A DNA stretch of 64,000 nucleotides from Botryosphaeria dothidea (lineage: Eukaryota > Ascomycota > Dothideomycetes > Botryosphaeriales > Botryosphaeriaceae), in assembly GCA_011503125.2 (NCBI GenBank), contig WWBZ02000016.1:4712001-4776000 (forward strand). The letters are read 5' to 3'. The translations under genes were made by a program, and so were the position numbers. The notes under the pieces are model-generated. The model saw only the letters and a program-made list of their open reading frames with translations. It was not told where the DNA came from and made no database searches. Position 1 is the stretch's first letter. Every line of letters starts with the position of its first letter. This document shows positions 33,048 to 47,308 of the stretch, piece after piece.

Positions 33048-34388
33048 TCACCCGCCTTCTTCCAAAAGGACGCACTGCTTTGGGCTTAACGAGTTGACAG
33101 TCGATATGAAACCAGACCTAACGAACGGCGGAGACCTTGTCTTGAACCGGAATCTTGCTAGTTCTTGCTCAGTAAGCGTTGAACCCGGGGTACGGAGGTT
33201 GAGAAACTCTAGTATGTTGGTACCTCCCCGATCCTGACGAGAACAGCTGTAGAAATAAATTATTTCAAGACTGACAAGCTGCTTTGCTTTACTAAGAATC
33301 TTTTTCAGCGCTCTTCCGTTGAATGAATCAGTGTAGGATAGGCGGAGATCTGTGAGATGGATGAACGCGTCACCCATCAGACCATTTGCCTGGTCAACCA
33401 TAAGAGGCGGTTGAATCTGCCAAAAGCTATCCTCTTTTGACCAAGCTCTGCAAAGGTCTGATAGAGTCCATCGCAACTCATCGCCAAGACAAAGGTTGAT
33501 CGAGACCAGACTACTGCTGAAGTGGTTGCGTTTGCCGAGAGCTCGCAGGAGGAAAGCGAGAGGAGCCACTTCTTTCGGCCTATCCTCACACGGCACAGCG
33601 AACGTAACGGGGAATGGACCGCTGAAATAGGCGTCGCGCCATAAATAACCATTCACATCGTCGCCCGAGAACTTAGCCCAGAGCTCTGTTATGTTAGGCA
33701 ATTTCAGGAGCGCGTCTTCAAATTCAGCACATGCCTGCTGGAGCCGCCTCAGGTATGTCGGAGGCTTGTGTTTCGTCACCAGTCCGGATTGGTTCTGAAC
33801 CCACGCTGTGTGCATACGCTCAACAGCGTTCGGGCCTGGGGCGTGCAGGCAATAATAAAGGCTTGGTCTCTTCCGCTCCGTCTCATACTCTCTGAAGAGC
33901 CGTCGTCGATGGCGCAGGAATTCAAGGTCCTCCTCATCCTCTGCCTAGTCTACTTCAGTGCTCTCGTCAAAGGTCTCGCTGGCATCTTTTCTTGATGTTA
34001 GCACCTTTCCCAGCCGACTACTTTGCTGGCAAGCTTTGCAAAGGACAACAGGGTCGGGCAGACTTACACCATAGCATGTTAGAAGCCTTGCACCAATCTT
34101 CGAAAGAAAACTTTGTAATTTCGGCTCCTGTTTGAGTCTGAGGATTTTGACCGCACGCGCGACACCATTGGTGATGCTGTTCGCGATGCCGATCACCCGC
34201 TCCATGTCCTCGCAGCACATGTGAAATTCAATAGTGGCGAAGAGATGTTGCGCAGCTTGCTGGGCGAGCCATTTGCAGCAGAGCCGTATTTGCTTGAGCG
34301 TCTCGACGTCGGACTCGGCGATGATCAAGCTCAGAGCATCATCTAGCAGTTCGACCCGTGAAGAGCACGGGGTGGAAACGAGCATCAT
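33048..34388 (-). CDS. F-box-like protein with leucine-rich region
   Basis: Predicted exons are 34388-34068 and 33944-33048, giving 405 residues. The N-terminus (VELLDDALSLIIAESDVETLKQIRLCCKWLAQQAAQHLF) has the fungal F-box pattern, which would link a substrate to an SCF ubiquitin ligase. The rest has irregular leucine-rich stretches typical of fungal F-box families (FLLRALGKRNHFSSSLVSINL, FIHLTDLRLSYTDSFNG, AKQLVSLEIIYFYS). The two halves are in the same frame but are separated by an in-frame TAG at 33947-33945. A GTAAGT donor at 34067 and an acceptor formed by that same TAG remove it in frame (123-nt intron, with a CTAAC about 60 nt before its end). Reading it as a disrupted gene is the alternative. 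No partner or substrate can be inferred. Confidence 0.6.
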
Positions 34389-35958
34389 CGTCCAGACAGG
34401 CAAACAACGCAGGGGCCACCGTCAATTGGACGACACGGCAGGAAAACGAGTCGACGGAGAATTATTGAGGCATAGAAGAGAGATAGAAAGTGATAGACCG
34501 GATAGCGGTGCTGATGCAAGGCGAGAGTTTATGTAAGGGCGAACGCAAGGAATGACGGTCGGCTTGCCCATCATCCGCTGTTTTATCTTTTACTTATAGT
34601 TCTTGCTATAGTTGAGCCACCAGGACCAGGGGACCCTTATTCCCGTGCTACTTGCGCGGGCCCGCTCGTCCCCGGCTTGCATATCCGCACCCAATTGGGT
34701 ACTGCTTGCTTTGTTAAGTAGTCGAGCAGCAGTTTCAAGCAAACTCGATCCCGTATTCAAATCATAATAATCTCGCATCGCGACTTGCGTAACATGGTAT
34801 TGGTCTCTATGAAGACAGAAGAGCACCCTCTGGCTAAGAACTAGAATTGGAGAACTGTGACTCTCGAAATAGAGCTCCAACCCGCGGTCCAGCAGCGAAA
34901 CGATCAAAGATATGCACTCACCGCCTTCTTCCTGTATTTCCCAATGCTCATCTGCTCTCTTGCGGCAGACAACAGCGCCTAAAGTTCCAGACTAATGATT
35001 GGGAAAGTTTGATAAAGTTGTAAGATATCGGCAGAGCTGACGGAGTTGATATTCCAGGACGTGTTTGACTGTGGAACACCATCCCAGACACATGCAAGCT
35101 TGAGGAGGACCTGGATAGTGACCCATCATCATACCCACCCTCCTGATTTGCATTTCAAAGACTACGATCCGGAGAGGGGATCATCCTATAACCTCGCTTG
35201 AGAGCCCGCCTCGGAAAGACAGCTGGCTTGCCATTCCTTCCCTACTTATCCAAGTATTGAAGCATAGTTCAGCGGTACGCCAAAGAATGGGAGGATTTCT
35301 ATTGCCGAAAAATAGTTTCCATGGAAGCGAGGCTGCCGCTTCGCACGCACCACAACACTTCAACAGGAGACCGCCGTCTTGCCTGACTCTACTACTCAGG
35401 ACCCACAAAATCGACAGTGCAGTTAAGAATAAAATCGCACTCAGACGTTCGAAGTTGAGAAGGCGTGGGGTCTACAATGCATTTGAACCGTTATCATGTG
35501 CGCTGTAGACGGCGAACAAAGTCAAGGGTCCAGTGACGCAAATGGTCGCTTAATTTTGCTGTGGGTATATCTAACTCACGATTCTACGGCATGGTTGTAC
35601 ACAGACAACTAAGCTGATTCATGAGGTCGACGCCAATCTTACTTCACCTCGTTCTCTATCACTCTCGGTCACTCACGGTGTATACGGTTCCTAATTCGTC
35701 ATATTTCTTCTATCGTACATGCCAATACACAACATCTATAAGTTCTACCGTTGTTCAGAGCAGGGAGAAGATCATATCCACAAATCCGTTTTCCTTTACC
35801 CTTTCAAAGCCTTGTCTCCCCTTTTTTGTACACGCCCCAGGGGAAGGAGAAGGGAATATTACCACAAGACAACCCACCCTCCCAAACACCGTGAAAGGAA
35901 ATACTCCACTCATCCAATCAATTCGTCTTTGGAAAGAACGGCCTTATCATATGCCTGT
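34389..35958. other. Interval without a supported gene
   Basis: About 1.6 kb between the F-box-like gene start and the TIM54 stop. It is less GC-rich than its surroundings. A minus-strand frame at 34590-34907 lacks an ATG at its start and any recognisable domain. The last 350 bases are C/T-rich on the plus strand, probably the TIM54 3' UTR. The centre could contain relics of a lost gene, but I cannot name one. Confidence 0.4.
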
Positions 35959-37367
35959 TCATTCCTCATCCCTCTTGTCCTCACCCAAAACTCCCTCCTC
36001 ACCTCTCATGATCCTCCCCACCCTCGCACTCTCGGCCTCACTCATCACGAACTGCCTCATTCTGCCGCCAATCCTCGGGTCAACGACCACCTCGTCACAC
36101 CAAAGGCTCTCCTTGCCTTCCTCCCTCTTCTTCTCCGCGTCCTTCCTCACGATCTTGTGCCACTCCTTCTCCTCTCCCTTCAATAATCTCTGCTGCTCCC
36201 ACTTCTCCTCACCCTCCTCACCACCAACCGGCACGACGTGCTCCTCAGCAAACTCCGACTCAGGGCCAGCGTACGGCCTGCTAGCAGCCAGCACCGCAGC
36301 CGCGACCTGTGCGCCAATCTCATCGGCGAGGCGGCGACGGTTAAGGAAGCGCCACATGCGGACGGGGGTGTTCAAGAAGCCCAGAATGTGCGGGTAAGGG
36401 ACGGAAGCGGAGGGGCCGAGTTCGGGCGGGCAGTTGGGAGAGAGGGTTGCGGATGCGTAGTCAGCGGTGGAGATGTACGGAGGGGGCTGGGTGCGCTTCT
36501 TCTTCTGCTCTTCTTCCTTCTTCAACTCCTCTTCCGACTTCTGCGGCTCCTCCTCCTTCTTCTCCTCAGGTGTTGCGCCATCCGCGGGAGGTTGCTCAGC
36601 GGTAGGCGACGCATCATCGGACGGCGCAGAGACCGGCAGGAGTTCTTCCTTCGGAGGAGGCGGCGGCGCGTCCAGCGGGCCCAACCAGCCCTCATGCAGG
36701 CCCCTCACGTACTCCTTCCACGTATTCCTCCCGATAACGATGTCGCCCTGCACACCCTGCCACTCCTGTATGCCCGCGCGCGCTCGTGCCTGCTTCACGA
36801 CGCCATCCACGTCCGCATCCTCCTCTTCGGCTTCCGCGCTCGCCTCGCCCCTCTCCTTCCTCACCCTCCTCACCCTCTCAGCCAACTGCGCCCTAACATC
36901 GCCTTCCCTCCTCCCCTCGACCGCATCCCAGTCCATCGCGGCAGCAACCAGTATCGGCTTGACGTACTCGATGAAGTGCTCCCTCGCGCCCATCAAGCCG
37001 TCGGCGGGCGGGCCCGCCAGATATATCGTCATGCGGCGCTGCATCTGATTGGTGGGCAGGGTCTCGCGGGCGAGATGGGCGACGGCGTCGCAGTACTTCT
37101 TCTGCACGCGACGCTTCTCGCGGCGGTCGTAGACGAGGGCGGCGGTCCACGAGCCGGTGATGGTCAGGAAGATCATCCAGTTGCGCGACGGGAGCTTGAA
37201 GCGGAAGTTCGGCATGCCTGTGAATCCAGCAATTGGTATGTGACGCTTAATTGGGAAGGAGAGCATAGTTGCGACGGACCCATCATTCTGAAGACCGGGT
37301 TGCCTTGCGAGGAAGAGGCGCCCGCGGCTTTGGCAGCGCCTTGCGACGCGGCATTGGGGTCGGCCAT
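35959..37367 (-). CDS. TIM54: Mitochondrial inner membrane translocase subunit Tim54
   Basis: Component of the TIM22 complex, which inserts carrier proteins into the inner mitochondrial membrane. Exons are 37367-37280 and 37217-35959, giving 448 residues. The segment MPNFRFKLPSRNWMIFLTITGSWTAALVYDRREKRR holds the single membrane anchor near the N-terminus and is highly characteristic, followed by AHLARETLPTNQMQRRMTIYLAGPPADGL. A Pro/Glu/Lys-rich linker (about residues 220-290) divides the intermembrane-space domain. PYPHILGFLNTPVRMWRFLNRR and DPRIGGRMRQFVMSE are conserved C-terminal stretches. The intron donor is GTCCGT, weaker than usual, but the join GNPVFRMMGMPNFRF fits the family. Confidence 0.92.
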
Positions 37368-37748
37368 GGCCTGCTCGACGGGGCTCTGGCTGGTGTCGAG
37401 GGAGACGGCGATTATTTACGATTGCGGAAAGAGAGAGGCAGAGAGTAGGTAAGTGGTGGTCGGAGCTCTGGGAAGCGCTGCCAAAATTTCGAAGTCCGCC
37501 CGGCCGCGTCGGCGATTGCCAGACGCCGACATTTCGTCACCCCCGGTCCTACCATACCTACAACTTTCTATCCTCTACAAACTCACCCACACAAACTCTC
37601 ACTCGCCTCCGCTCTCCTCCGTACACCTCTACAGCCGCGGTCTCTAAACATCGATCGAACCCTCCCGAGCTTCCACACCTCGCCACCGCCACTACCTCCC
37701 CGCGCGCAACCTACAAAACTCCACACAGTCACCCACCTACCAGCCACC
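37368..37748. promoter_or_regulatory. Divergent promoter between TIM54 and the WBP4-like gene
   Basis: A 381-bp head-to-head spacer. Its plus-strand side (37540-37740) is C-rich and A-poor just before the start codon, like the tubulin leader. No specific site was recognised. Confidence 0.55.
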
Positions 37749-38705
37749 ATGGCCGAATACTGGAAATCCACGCCCAAATACTGGTGCAAATTCTGCCAGA
37801 CCTACATCCGCGACACCAAGTTCGAGCGCCAGCAGCACGAAGCCACCGGCAAGCACCAATCGGCAATCCAGCGCTCGCTGCGCGACCTGCACCGCACGCG
37901 CGAGCGCGAGGACCGCGAGCGCCAGCGCGCCAAGGACGAGGTCGCGCGCCTGAACGGCCTGACTGCCTCCTCATCCGCAACCGCAGGAAGCAGTGCTGCT
38001 GGCGCGAAGGGCAAGAAGCCGGAGCCGCCGCGCCAGGCCAGCGCGGAGGAGCGCAAGCGCCAGCTCAAGCAGCTGGCCGACATGGGCGTCGCCGTGCCCG
38101 ACGAGTTTAGGGGCGAGATGGCTTTGGCGGGCGAGTGGCAGACGGTCGCGGTCAAGTCGCTGGCGTCTGACGCGCCGTCTGCGTACAAGGATGCGAATCT
38201 CTCGGCGAGCGGCGCGCTGCTGAATGTTGGCGTGAGGAGTAAGCGTAAGGCTGAGGAGGAGATCGAGGAAGAGGAGGCACTTGAGGCGCTGTCCAAGGGC
38301 GAGAAGAAGGCGCCCAGGAGGGCGGGGTGGGGGAACAGCTTCAAGGCGTATCCAGGCGCGAAGGGAGGGGATCCAGGGGATGATATTGAGGCGTTGCTGA
38401 GTGGGGCGAAGAAGGTGAAGATGGAGGAAGTGAAGACGGAAGAGGATGCGGATGAGCCTGTGAAGAAAGAGGAATCTACGGAGGATGATGGCGTGAAAAA
38501 GGAAGAAGGAGATGAGGACGTCAAGGCCGACCCGGTTGCCACAGAGCCGAAGTTGTCGGATATTCCGCCGGTGAAGACAGAAGAGGATGCTCCGGAGGCG
38601 AAGGAGGATACTGGAGCTGCTGGCGGTGGCGTGGTATTCAAAAAGAGGAAAGGTAAGACTATGCGCCAGAAGCGAGCACTGGCTGGGTTGAGCGATTGTG
38701 CTTGA
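37749..38705 (+). CDS. U1-C-type zinc finger splicing factor (WBP4/FBP21, Saf1-like)
   Basis: A 318-residue intronless protein. The N-terminus YWKSTPKYWCKFCQTYI then FERQQHEATGKHQ is a U1-C/matrin-type C2H2 zinc finger, with the Cys pair and His pair present, as in WBP4/FBP21 and fission yeast Saf1, which join spliceosomal complexes. A coiled charged region follows (HRTREREDRERQRAKDEVARL). The C-terminal half is Lys/Glu-rich with VKxEE repeats resembling sumoylation sites (inference). The end FKKRKGKTMRQK matches the conserved C-terminal motif of the family. A possible donor (AAAGGTAAGA) inside that motif must be ignored, because reading through preserves the motif. No WW domain is visible. 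Confidence 0.82.
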   Translation: MAEYWKSTPKYWCKFCQTYIRDTKFERQQHEATGKHQSAIQRSLRDLHRTREREDRERQRAKDEVARLNGLTASSSATAGSSAAGAKGKKPEPPRQASAEERKRQLKQLADMGVAVPDEFRGEMALAGEWQTVAVKSLASDAPSAYKDANLSASGALLNVGVRSKRKAEEEIEEEEALEALSKGEKKAPRRAGWGNSFKAYPGAKGGDPGDDIEALLSGAKKVKMEEVKTEEDADEPVKKEESTEDDGVKKEEGDEDVKADPVATEPKLSDIPPVKTEEDAPEAKEDTGAAGGGVVFKKRKGKTMRQKRALAGLSDCA

Positions 38706-40775
38706 CACCTCGTGCATTGCATCTTCATCTTCAAGATCGGGAAGCATCACCCAGAAGTTCCCTCAGCAGCCTTGTCTTCATAGCGTAAAAGGCATGTAGC
38801 ATGAGTCGGTGCTAGCAGTGCTTTCGCGTTGACTATCGGAACAAGAATTACTCAGACACCGAGTCCTCACATGAATCGAAAGCTTCTAGGCTGTCCAGCC
38901 ACATAGCCGCAGGCCGTTGTTGACAGAAGAACCACTGGCATCATACGCCGGTTCTTGTTTGCAGCTGCTAGGCGGGAAATAGTTGGATAAAAGGAACGAA
39001 GCAGCAGTCTACATGTTTACGAGAGAGCATATGGACAGAACTGCATGATTGAAGATGATCGCAATCCATATTACAAGAATTATATCATAGAAGAGAATTG
39101 ATATCTTTGACCTACCAGCACTATTGTAGTTGAGATGAGTGATGGACATGCAATACAACACCAGATAGCCACAGCTCAGCAAGCCAAGTGACCAAATCAA
39201 ACACGACTCCCACAACCCAATCAACAAAGCACATCGGCGAAAAACAACCCAGCAAGATCGCCCTTCTCAACGATTTCCACCCCGTCGATCACCGTCCCTG
39301 ACCCGTTTCACCACGACCCCTCAAAACACTTAATAACCCCCGACTATAGCGCCCTCCACACCTAAGAGCCTCAATCACGTCAGCAACGGGCAGCACAAGA
39401 ACAACCAAGCCAAGCGAACCCACATCCGAGACATGTAGCCCCTCACGACGAGACACGCACGAGTGGGCAGTGCTACCTCCGTCCGTCAAGCAAAAACTCT
39501 TTTTTTTTTCTCCTGCACTGCCTGCCTACTTCATCGAATCTGCCTGGTCTGTCTGCCTACCGCGTCTGCCTTGCCAGTAGCAAAAGCGCGGGGCACGCAG
39601 ATGGAACACATTCCATTCATACCACTCACTCACGGTCCAGGCACAAAGCACATGTCGATAGCATGATAGAACGACAAGGGCACGGCCACACACGACAACA
39701 CTCTCACACGCATCCCTGGACACACGGTTCACCATCACCAACGCACGCGCTCAGACGGCATCTTCACCACCACGATACAAAGTCCTGACCACCTGAAACC
39801 GCAGAGAAAACCAGAGAAAGCAAGGGGAAGAGAAGAAGCAGAATGGAAAGGATAAGGACAGAATTATCCACACCATCGCCCAAGAAAAAACACACACACA
39901 CCCCACTACTCTAAACCCCACAGCTCTCTAATCTCAACCCCCATATGAACGAGCAAAAGCACGACGTGATATTTCATCACGGTTTCTCTTCCATCCCTCC
40001 TTTTTGTTCTACCCGCACGCGTATTCACCAGCATCATTTCTCGTTTTCCTCTTCGGGAGCATATAACGAAAAAACCGTAATCTTTCAATAAACCATAAAC
40101 AATGATGATACTACTAACAGACCCCATTTCATGACGTTAACGCACATTTCAAGGACTCTCAGAAGAACGAAGAAAGCTACTTAAATAAGAGGGGAAACCA
40201 TGAAAAGGGAACAAAAAGCGGTAATAAAGTGGTTGTTGTGGGGGTGAGGTCGCACTTGAGAAGGGGGTTATAAAGTAAGGTTAGAGGGCGACTTTTTTTG
40301 AGAGTGACCGAGAGTGTGTAGTGAAAGAGAAAAAAGTAACCAGAGTCCCGCAGAAGGAAAATGACAAAGTTTGTGATCTTGTTCGTATCGTTAATGGTAT
40401 AGAGGAAGGAAAAGAGTAAACTAGCCTCTTTTCCCTCCACCCCATTTTTTTTTCTTGTTGAGCGTTTGTCAATTTCTCCGAAAAAAGAAGCTTCTTTCAT
40501 CCTCTCTTCAATCATTCCATTTTTCCCACGCGCATGAAAAAGAAGCATGAAGCAAGAAAGCAGAACCATCTGGAGAAAGCGGATTGGGCCAGAATGACTG
40601 GATTCCTGATTCGTCATGAAGAAACCGAGGCACTCCAACCATTTGCACGTGCTTAACAACAAACTCCAAGATATTGTTCCACCGGGTGTTACGCTTGAGA
40701 GTGGATGGGCGGGGTGAGATAGAGAAAGGATTTGCGGGGGTTACATCTCGTTCATTGGGGGAATCGCTCGTCCGC
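38706..40775. other. Long interval downstream of the WBP4-like gene and of ARF1
   Basis: About 2.1 kb between convergent genes, the longest such spacer here. The stretch from 39200 to 40660 is A/C-rich on the plus strand with many short A, C and T runs. No open frame has domain content. A long ARF1 3' UTR or a non-coding transcript is possible, but sequence alone does not show it. Confidence 0.45.
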
Positions 40776-42552
<1,777 letters not shown>

Positions 42553-45502
42553 TCATCGCTGCCTGCTTCGTGGTTCATTTAGTCTGTTGCCGAATGCATC
42601 CGTGCCATGGCCCGGGCCAAAGCCCTCCCAGCCACCGCCGTCAAGCATCTGCGTCCATGCGCTTTCGCTCATAGGTGTCATTCCCGTCATTCCCGCGCCG
42701 GTGCTCAGGTCCCACTCGCTCACCCCCGACGTCGACGTGTAGAACAGCTGGTCAAACTCGTCCCCAGCCGTCGGAAAGTTGAAGTTGCCGCTCGGTGCGC
42801 TGCTGTTCAGCATCGCGCTCATGCTATCGCGCCCGTGACTTTGCGAATGGTGCTTGCTCTGCCCGTCTGACGGCGTGGAATACGACGAATGCGAGGATGT
42901 ACCATGCTGCGAGTTGCCGGAATTCGAAGGAGATCGATTCTCGCCACCAGCATCTGGAGACAGATCCATGTCCGACCCATCTTTTTCTGCTCTACCGAAA
43001 CTCCTCGGCAGTGGCGCCTCGCCCGTTGTCGTTTCCCTTGAGGTGGCGGCACTGGGCGTTCTTTGTCTGCTTGGAAGGTCATAGGTGCTTTTAGGAGAAT
43101 ACGAGAAGGGCATTGAAGATTCCACATCCAGATTGACCTGCTGTGCCATATGGAAGGGCGGCCCAGGAGAAGGTTCGCTGTGTTGAGGATTGAATGTAAA
43201 TCGCCTGTGGGCCATGTTGTCGGCAGATTTGCTGAACGTATTCATCGGCGCGTTTGCCGATTGTGATTCGCGTATATCAACCAGGGGACTGCAGCTAACA
43301 CCGTCTGTATTGACAGGAACAATGGCCTAGGATTTCTTCGTCAGTTGTGCCTAATCGACCAAGGGGTCCTTCGTACTTACACCTCTGTTTCCAGACCCAG
43401 GAGTCCATTTTTGCGATCCAGTGAATCCAGACATGAGTCCGGTACCCTCCAGGTCCAAGTCAAGCTGGACGAGGAACGATTCAGTTAGAGGATTTCTCTT
43501 CTTGAGAGCCTGCATGGCCTGAAGAAGAAATTGGAGATGGCCATTCATTTGCCCATCGCCTGGACGGGTTTTGAGATATTGGACGAAAACGCGTGCCGCA
43601 ACGTAGACGCAAAACGAGATGAATGGATTCATCTGAGCGTGAAGTCAGTAAAGCCGTTGACGAGGCAGGATGTAGGGACTTACTAGAGAGACGTCCTGGT
43701 GAGCAATCAATTTCATGATACTCGCTATTTCAGAGGCAGCAGTGATGCATCTGATCTTGCTTTCTTGGGAGATATGAGCAGGCAATCTGTTCTTCTCCGC
43801 TTTGAATATCGCTGCCTGGTGAAGGCAGATAACTGAGGTGTGAATCTTCATGTTCATAAACACGGAATTCGAGTTGTTGATGTTAGCAGGTAGTCTCAGA
43901 CTCTCAGACATCCCTAGAGCGAGGGTGAGAAGCGCGTTGTCCATTCTTCGGTGCCTCTCCCAGAATTCGCCGTTAAGATCTTCTTCACGATCGTTGTTCG
44001 TTGGTCGGTGGAGGTGGAGAAGGTTGCGGCCAAACATGGCGGACATAACGCTCACGCCTCCAAAAGGACTCAACTTGGAAGCTCCTTGCGATTGCAGAGC
44101 TTGCTCCAATGATACAGTGTTCTCAGGCTTGCTCTTCTCAAACGCATCGTCTTCTGAAGGTAGATTTGTCAAGATCTAAGAGTACGTCAGTAACAACAAT
44201 GCCAGGTACAAGTCAAGGTGAGCCTACGTCTTGCTCATCAATCGTCATTGGCCACCCTGTACCGATACTTGCATAACGGTCGATGTTGAAGCACATCCAA
44301 AAGGTTCTTCTCCTCTCTTCCCTCTCAGTCCAGTCCTTGGGTGGAGCTAGGCATTGCTTGACGTCTAGTCCAGCACCGTCCAACTTGTGCAGGTTCATCA
44401 TCTGAGCGAGCCTCACAGCCCGACCGGCGCTGAGCCACGCTCTTGGAAAGAACATGTTCTTGAACTCGTAGCTGCATATCAGCACCCAAGTCTGACAGTG
44501 CGCAAGAGTGAGCATAGATTCGCCATGGCCTTTCATCTCGTCCATTTGGGTGTATTTCCTGGCACGGTGGTAGAAATGCTCTTGCAGCGATGCATACTTG
44601 TCGCAAGAAGAGGCGGCGAGGGTCCACATTATGTACCGCAAACATATTGGGGGGCGCATGTGTGGGGCGAGGTTCATGGCGGCGAGGAAGCGGGGGCGAT
44701 GGATCATAGGAACGAAGATGTTGAACTTGTCGAAATACAGTTGGGTCCTATGCACAGCAGAGTAAGCATGCTGGGGACATGTGGGCGCAGATAGACGGGG
44801 GGAGGACTGACAGTTCATTGATAACGTCCTGGTTTGGTAGTGGCTCATCCAAGCCCAGGCCTATCATTTCCCAAGAGAAGGGATCAGAGCCAGAGCTGTT
44901 GTCGGCGGTGGCACTCTGCATAGAGGGGAATTCACCTGGGGATATGCCATTGCCCGGCTGGAACACATTGTCCATGGCCTGGGATATATTGTCCAGAATG
45001 ATGTTCTGGTTCTGGAAATCAGAGGGTGGTTGTTGGGGAGCGGGAGGGTCAGAGAAAGCATTTGGATTTGAATTTGATCCCTGAGCCGGGGTTGTCTCGT
45101 TGGATTCCTGAGTCTTGAGGAGCGTCTCGACTTGTTCTGTCGGCGGACATTGTTCAGCTCCAGATCTATCTGACACAGCGCAACAGCGGCTAACATACGC
45201 AGACGAGCTTCCAGCGCCTTGACATAACCCCTCTTGGGCCCGCTCTTCTTGCGGACCTCATCGTATGCACAATCATGGGCCAGCCTCTTGCAGGTGCCGC
45301 AGCTGGGCCGCTGACCGTCACACTTCAACTTTCTCTTCCGGCACAGTATACACGCGATGCGCTTCGCCTTGGGCGGGGGAGCGGACTGTCCGTCTTGCGC
45401 CGGAGCTTCATTGCTGCTGTGGCGGCGGTCGTGCTCCACCGGAGGGTGTTGAGAGAGATCGTTGAAGTCAAACCCTTCGTCGTTGGTCTCGGGCACGGGC
45501 AT
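42553..45502 (-). CDS. Zn2Cys6 transcription factor, CLR-1/ClrA-like
   Basis: Fungal binuclear zinc cluster regulator. Exons are 45502-45199, 45136-44812, 44747-44228, 44175-43684, 43632-43381 and 43326-42553, giving 888 residues. The zinc cluster is CILCRKRKLKC, then six residues, CGTCKRLAHDC, around residues 51-78. It is followed by YDEVRKKSGPKRGYVKALEARL and a short coiled dimerisation stretch QQVETLLK. The middle region (FNIFVPMIHRPRFLAAM to WPMTIDEQD) is the fungal transcription factor domain. The C-terminal 250 residues are Ser/Gly/Pro/His-rich, likely an activation region. The cluster plus KSGPKRGYVKALE recalls Neurospora CLR-1 and Aspergillus ClrA, regulators of cellulose-degrading genes; that specific match is from memory and less certain than the family. 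Confidence 0.85.
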
Positions 45503-47060
45503 GGTGACTCCGGCTTACGGGCTCGTAGAGGCAGCCGCTCGCGGGCAGCAGTTGCGGCGGAACGCGAAGGTTTGGACAGTGTACGAGGCAGGACCGGGTG
45601 GTGGAGTCACAGAGGCTGGGGACTAGAGGTCAAAGGAAGCCTGAGGTTAGACATCAGCAATAGCAACATGTTGGGGAGTTAAGCTGTGGTTCAGGCGCAG
45701 GCGGCAGTATTGCGATAGATGTCACCAAAGCGGTTTGGCGTAGGATTGCCTGTTAGGGCTGTCGTTGCGAGGGCGCCAGCAGGTCGGCGCCGAATCAGCT
45801 GCTCCTCGGCAAGCCGCATCTCGGCTCCGGCCTGTCGTTCCGTTGATTACATCGCTGCTCAAGTCCTGCTCTCGCGCAAATCATGCCTGACTCGGCAACC
45901 ATTTCTCCTGCCCAATTTCACCGACTCTGCGTCCCCAAATTCGTCCGCCGCTGCTTCCGACGTCTTCTTCCATCTAGATCCTTCTATCCCGTGCACCCGT
46001 CAGCTGGGACCATGCGCACACCATCTGCTGTCTTCGTGTGGCTTATGTCAGCCTACTAGATCCTTATCTACCTGCAGAGACGCTCCTTCCAATCAACTTG
46101 CACCTTTCCCCGGTCTGCTTTTTGTCCAGACTAGGTAAATGGTGACGCAGGAGGATCCTTCTACTTCCTGCTAAAGCTGCTGCGCAACTCTCATTCGGCA
46201 ACCGTGAGATTTCGCTGGACACGTTAAGCCGCCACACAGACTACTAACGCGGCTTATCGCTTCCGCCGACTTCTCTTAGTCGCGATGTATTGCTAGCAGC
46301 TCTTTTTTGTCTCTATTTTGGCCCAAGAATAGCAGAGATTTTGCTGTGTTGACTCACAGAAATCCTTCCATGACCACAGCCCATTCGAAGTGGGATAATC
46401 GTGCCAGCTTGTGGCCTTCCCCTTGGCATGAAACATCTCGGAGCCCGCGATTCGCACCAGCGACGCATTACATCAATGGCATTGGCATTCAAGCCATTGT
46501 CTCAGCAGCGGCAGGCGTCGTTCCGTTGCGCGATCCATTTTCGTCAAAATGCAAAAGAATAAAACTCGGCGGTAACACAACAAACGCCTTTTCGAATATA
46601 TCGACCGTATGACAAGCAAGCCTATTGTTCCGGGAAGTTGGCGTGCTGCAAATGACATGCATGCTCTTCGCAACTATCGCCGACCCATTTGCTGCAGTAA
46701 ATCGCTTTGTGAAGCTTTTAAGTATCTTGAGCTCTTGGCAAACAAGCACCCTCTGTGCGGTCTTTCTCAAGTTGATATATCATCGGCGGGCACCGAATCT
46801 ACTCCCGGCTATTGAGAACTGTCATTTTATCGGAAATTGGACCCGTCTTAGCATTATATACCAGCGGCATCACACAGGCGCCTCCCAAGCCAAGGCAGCG
46901 AGGCCCCAAACTTGAACCTATTTCTTTTGACAATCTTTGAGGTCACAACCTGTTGAAGAGCCAGCCATTAAGCGCCACCGCATCTCAAAAATGGGGATAA
47001 AAGGCGGCCCCACGAGGAGATCCAGCTATCATGTCCTAGACCCCAAGGTTGTTCTTCGAA
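45503..47060. other. Upstream region of the Zn2Cys6 gene and of the decayed gene
   Basis: A 1.6-kb head-to-head interval. The part near 45500-45700 should be the regulator's promoter and leader. From about 46200 the sequence is more AT-rich. Open frames of 60-140 codons are present but have no domain content. No repeat family was recognised. Confidence 0.45.
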
Positions 47061-47308
47061 ATGTCAACCATCTTCCAAATTTTGTTTTTGGTCCTTCTCA
47101 TCCCGTCTTGTGTTTTCGCACGTGGAGACTACGTATTGAGGAATTTTCGTACCATTCAGAGCATTTACAATATGACCGTCTACCCGAATAACATCCCAGT
47201 CATTGCCAACGGCTCTGCTGCTGTTCTTCCAGAGCTTTTTGATCTCAACGTTACTGGTCGTATCACCCCGGTTGACAATTTCACAGTCCTGGAGGACTCT
47301 ATCGAGTA

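Noticed and set aside
34590..34907. Minus-strand open frame of 105 codons
   Set aside because: It begins with TTG rather than ATG, has no recognisable domain, and I could not attach it to a spliced gene.
36238..37452. Plus-strand open frame of 404 codons
   Set aside because: Antisense to TIM54, whose protein sequence is clearly conserved; the frame is Leu/Arg-rich noise.
38639..38680. Possible intron donor near the end of the WBP4-like gene (AAAGGTAAGA)
   Set aside because: Reading through keeps the conserved KRKxKxxRQK ending of the family, so splicing there is unlikely.
40177..40662. Minus-strand open frame of 161 codons downstream of ARF1
   Set aside because: Low-complexity, T-rich sequence giving Phe/Leu/Ser-rich translation; probably 3' UTR or intergenic.
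45719..46138. Plus-strand open frame of 139 codons near the regulator's start
   Set aside because: Lies in the promoter or leader region, with Cys/Ser-rich translation but no signal peptide, spacing pattern or splice context.
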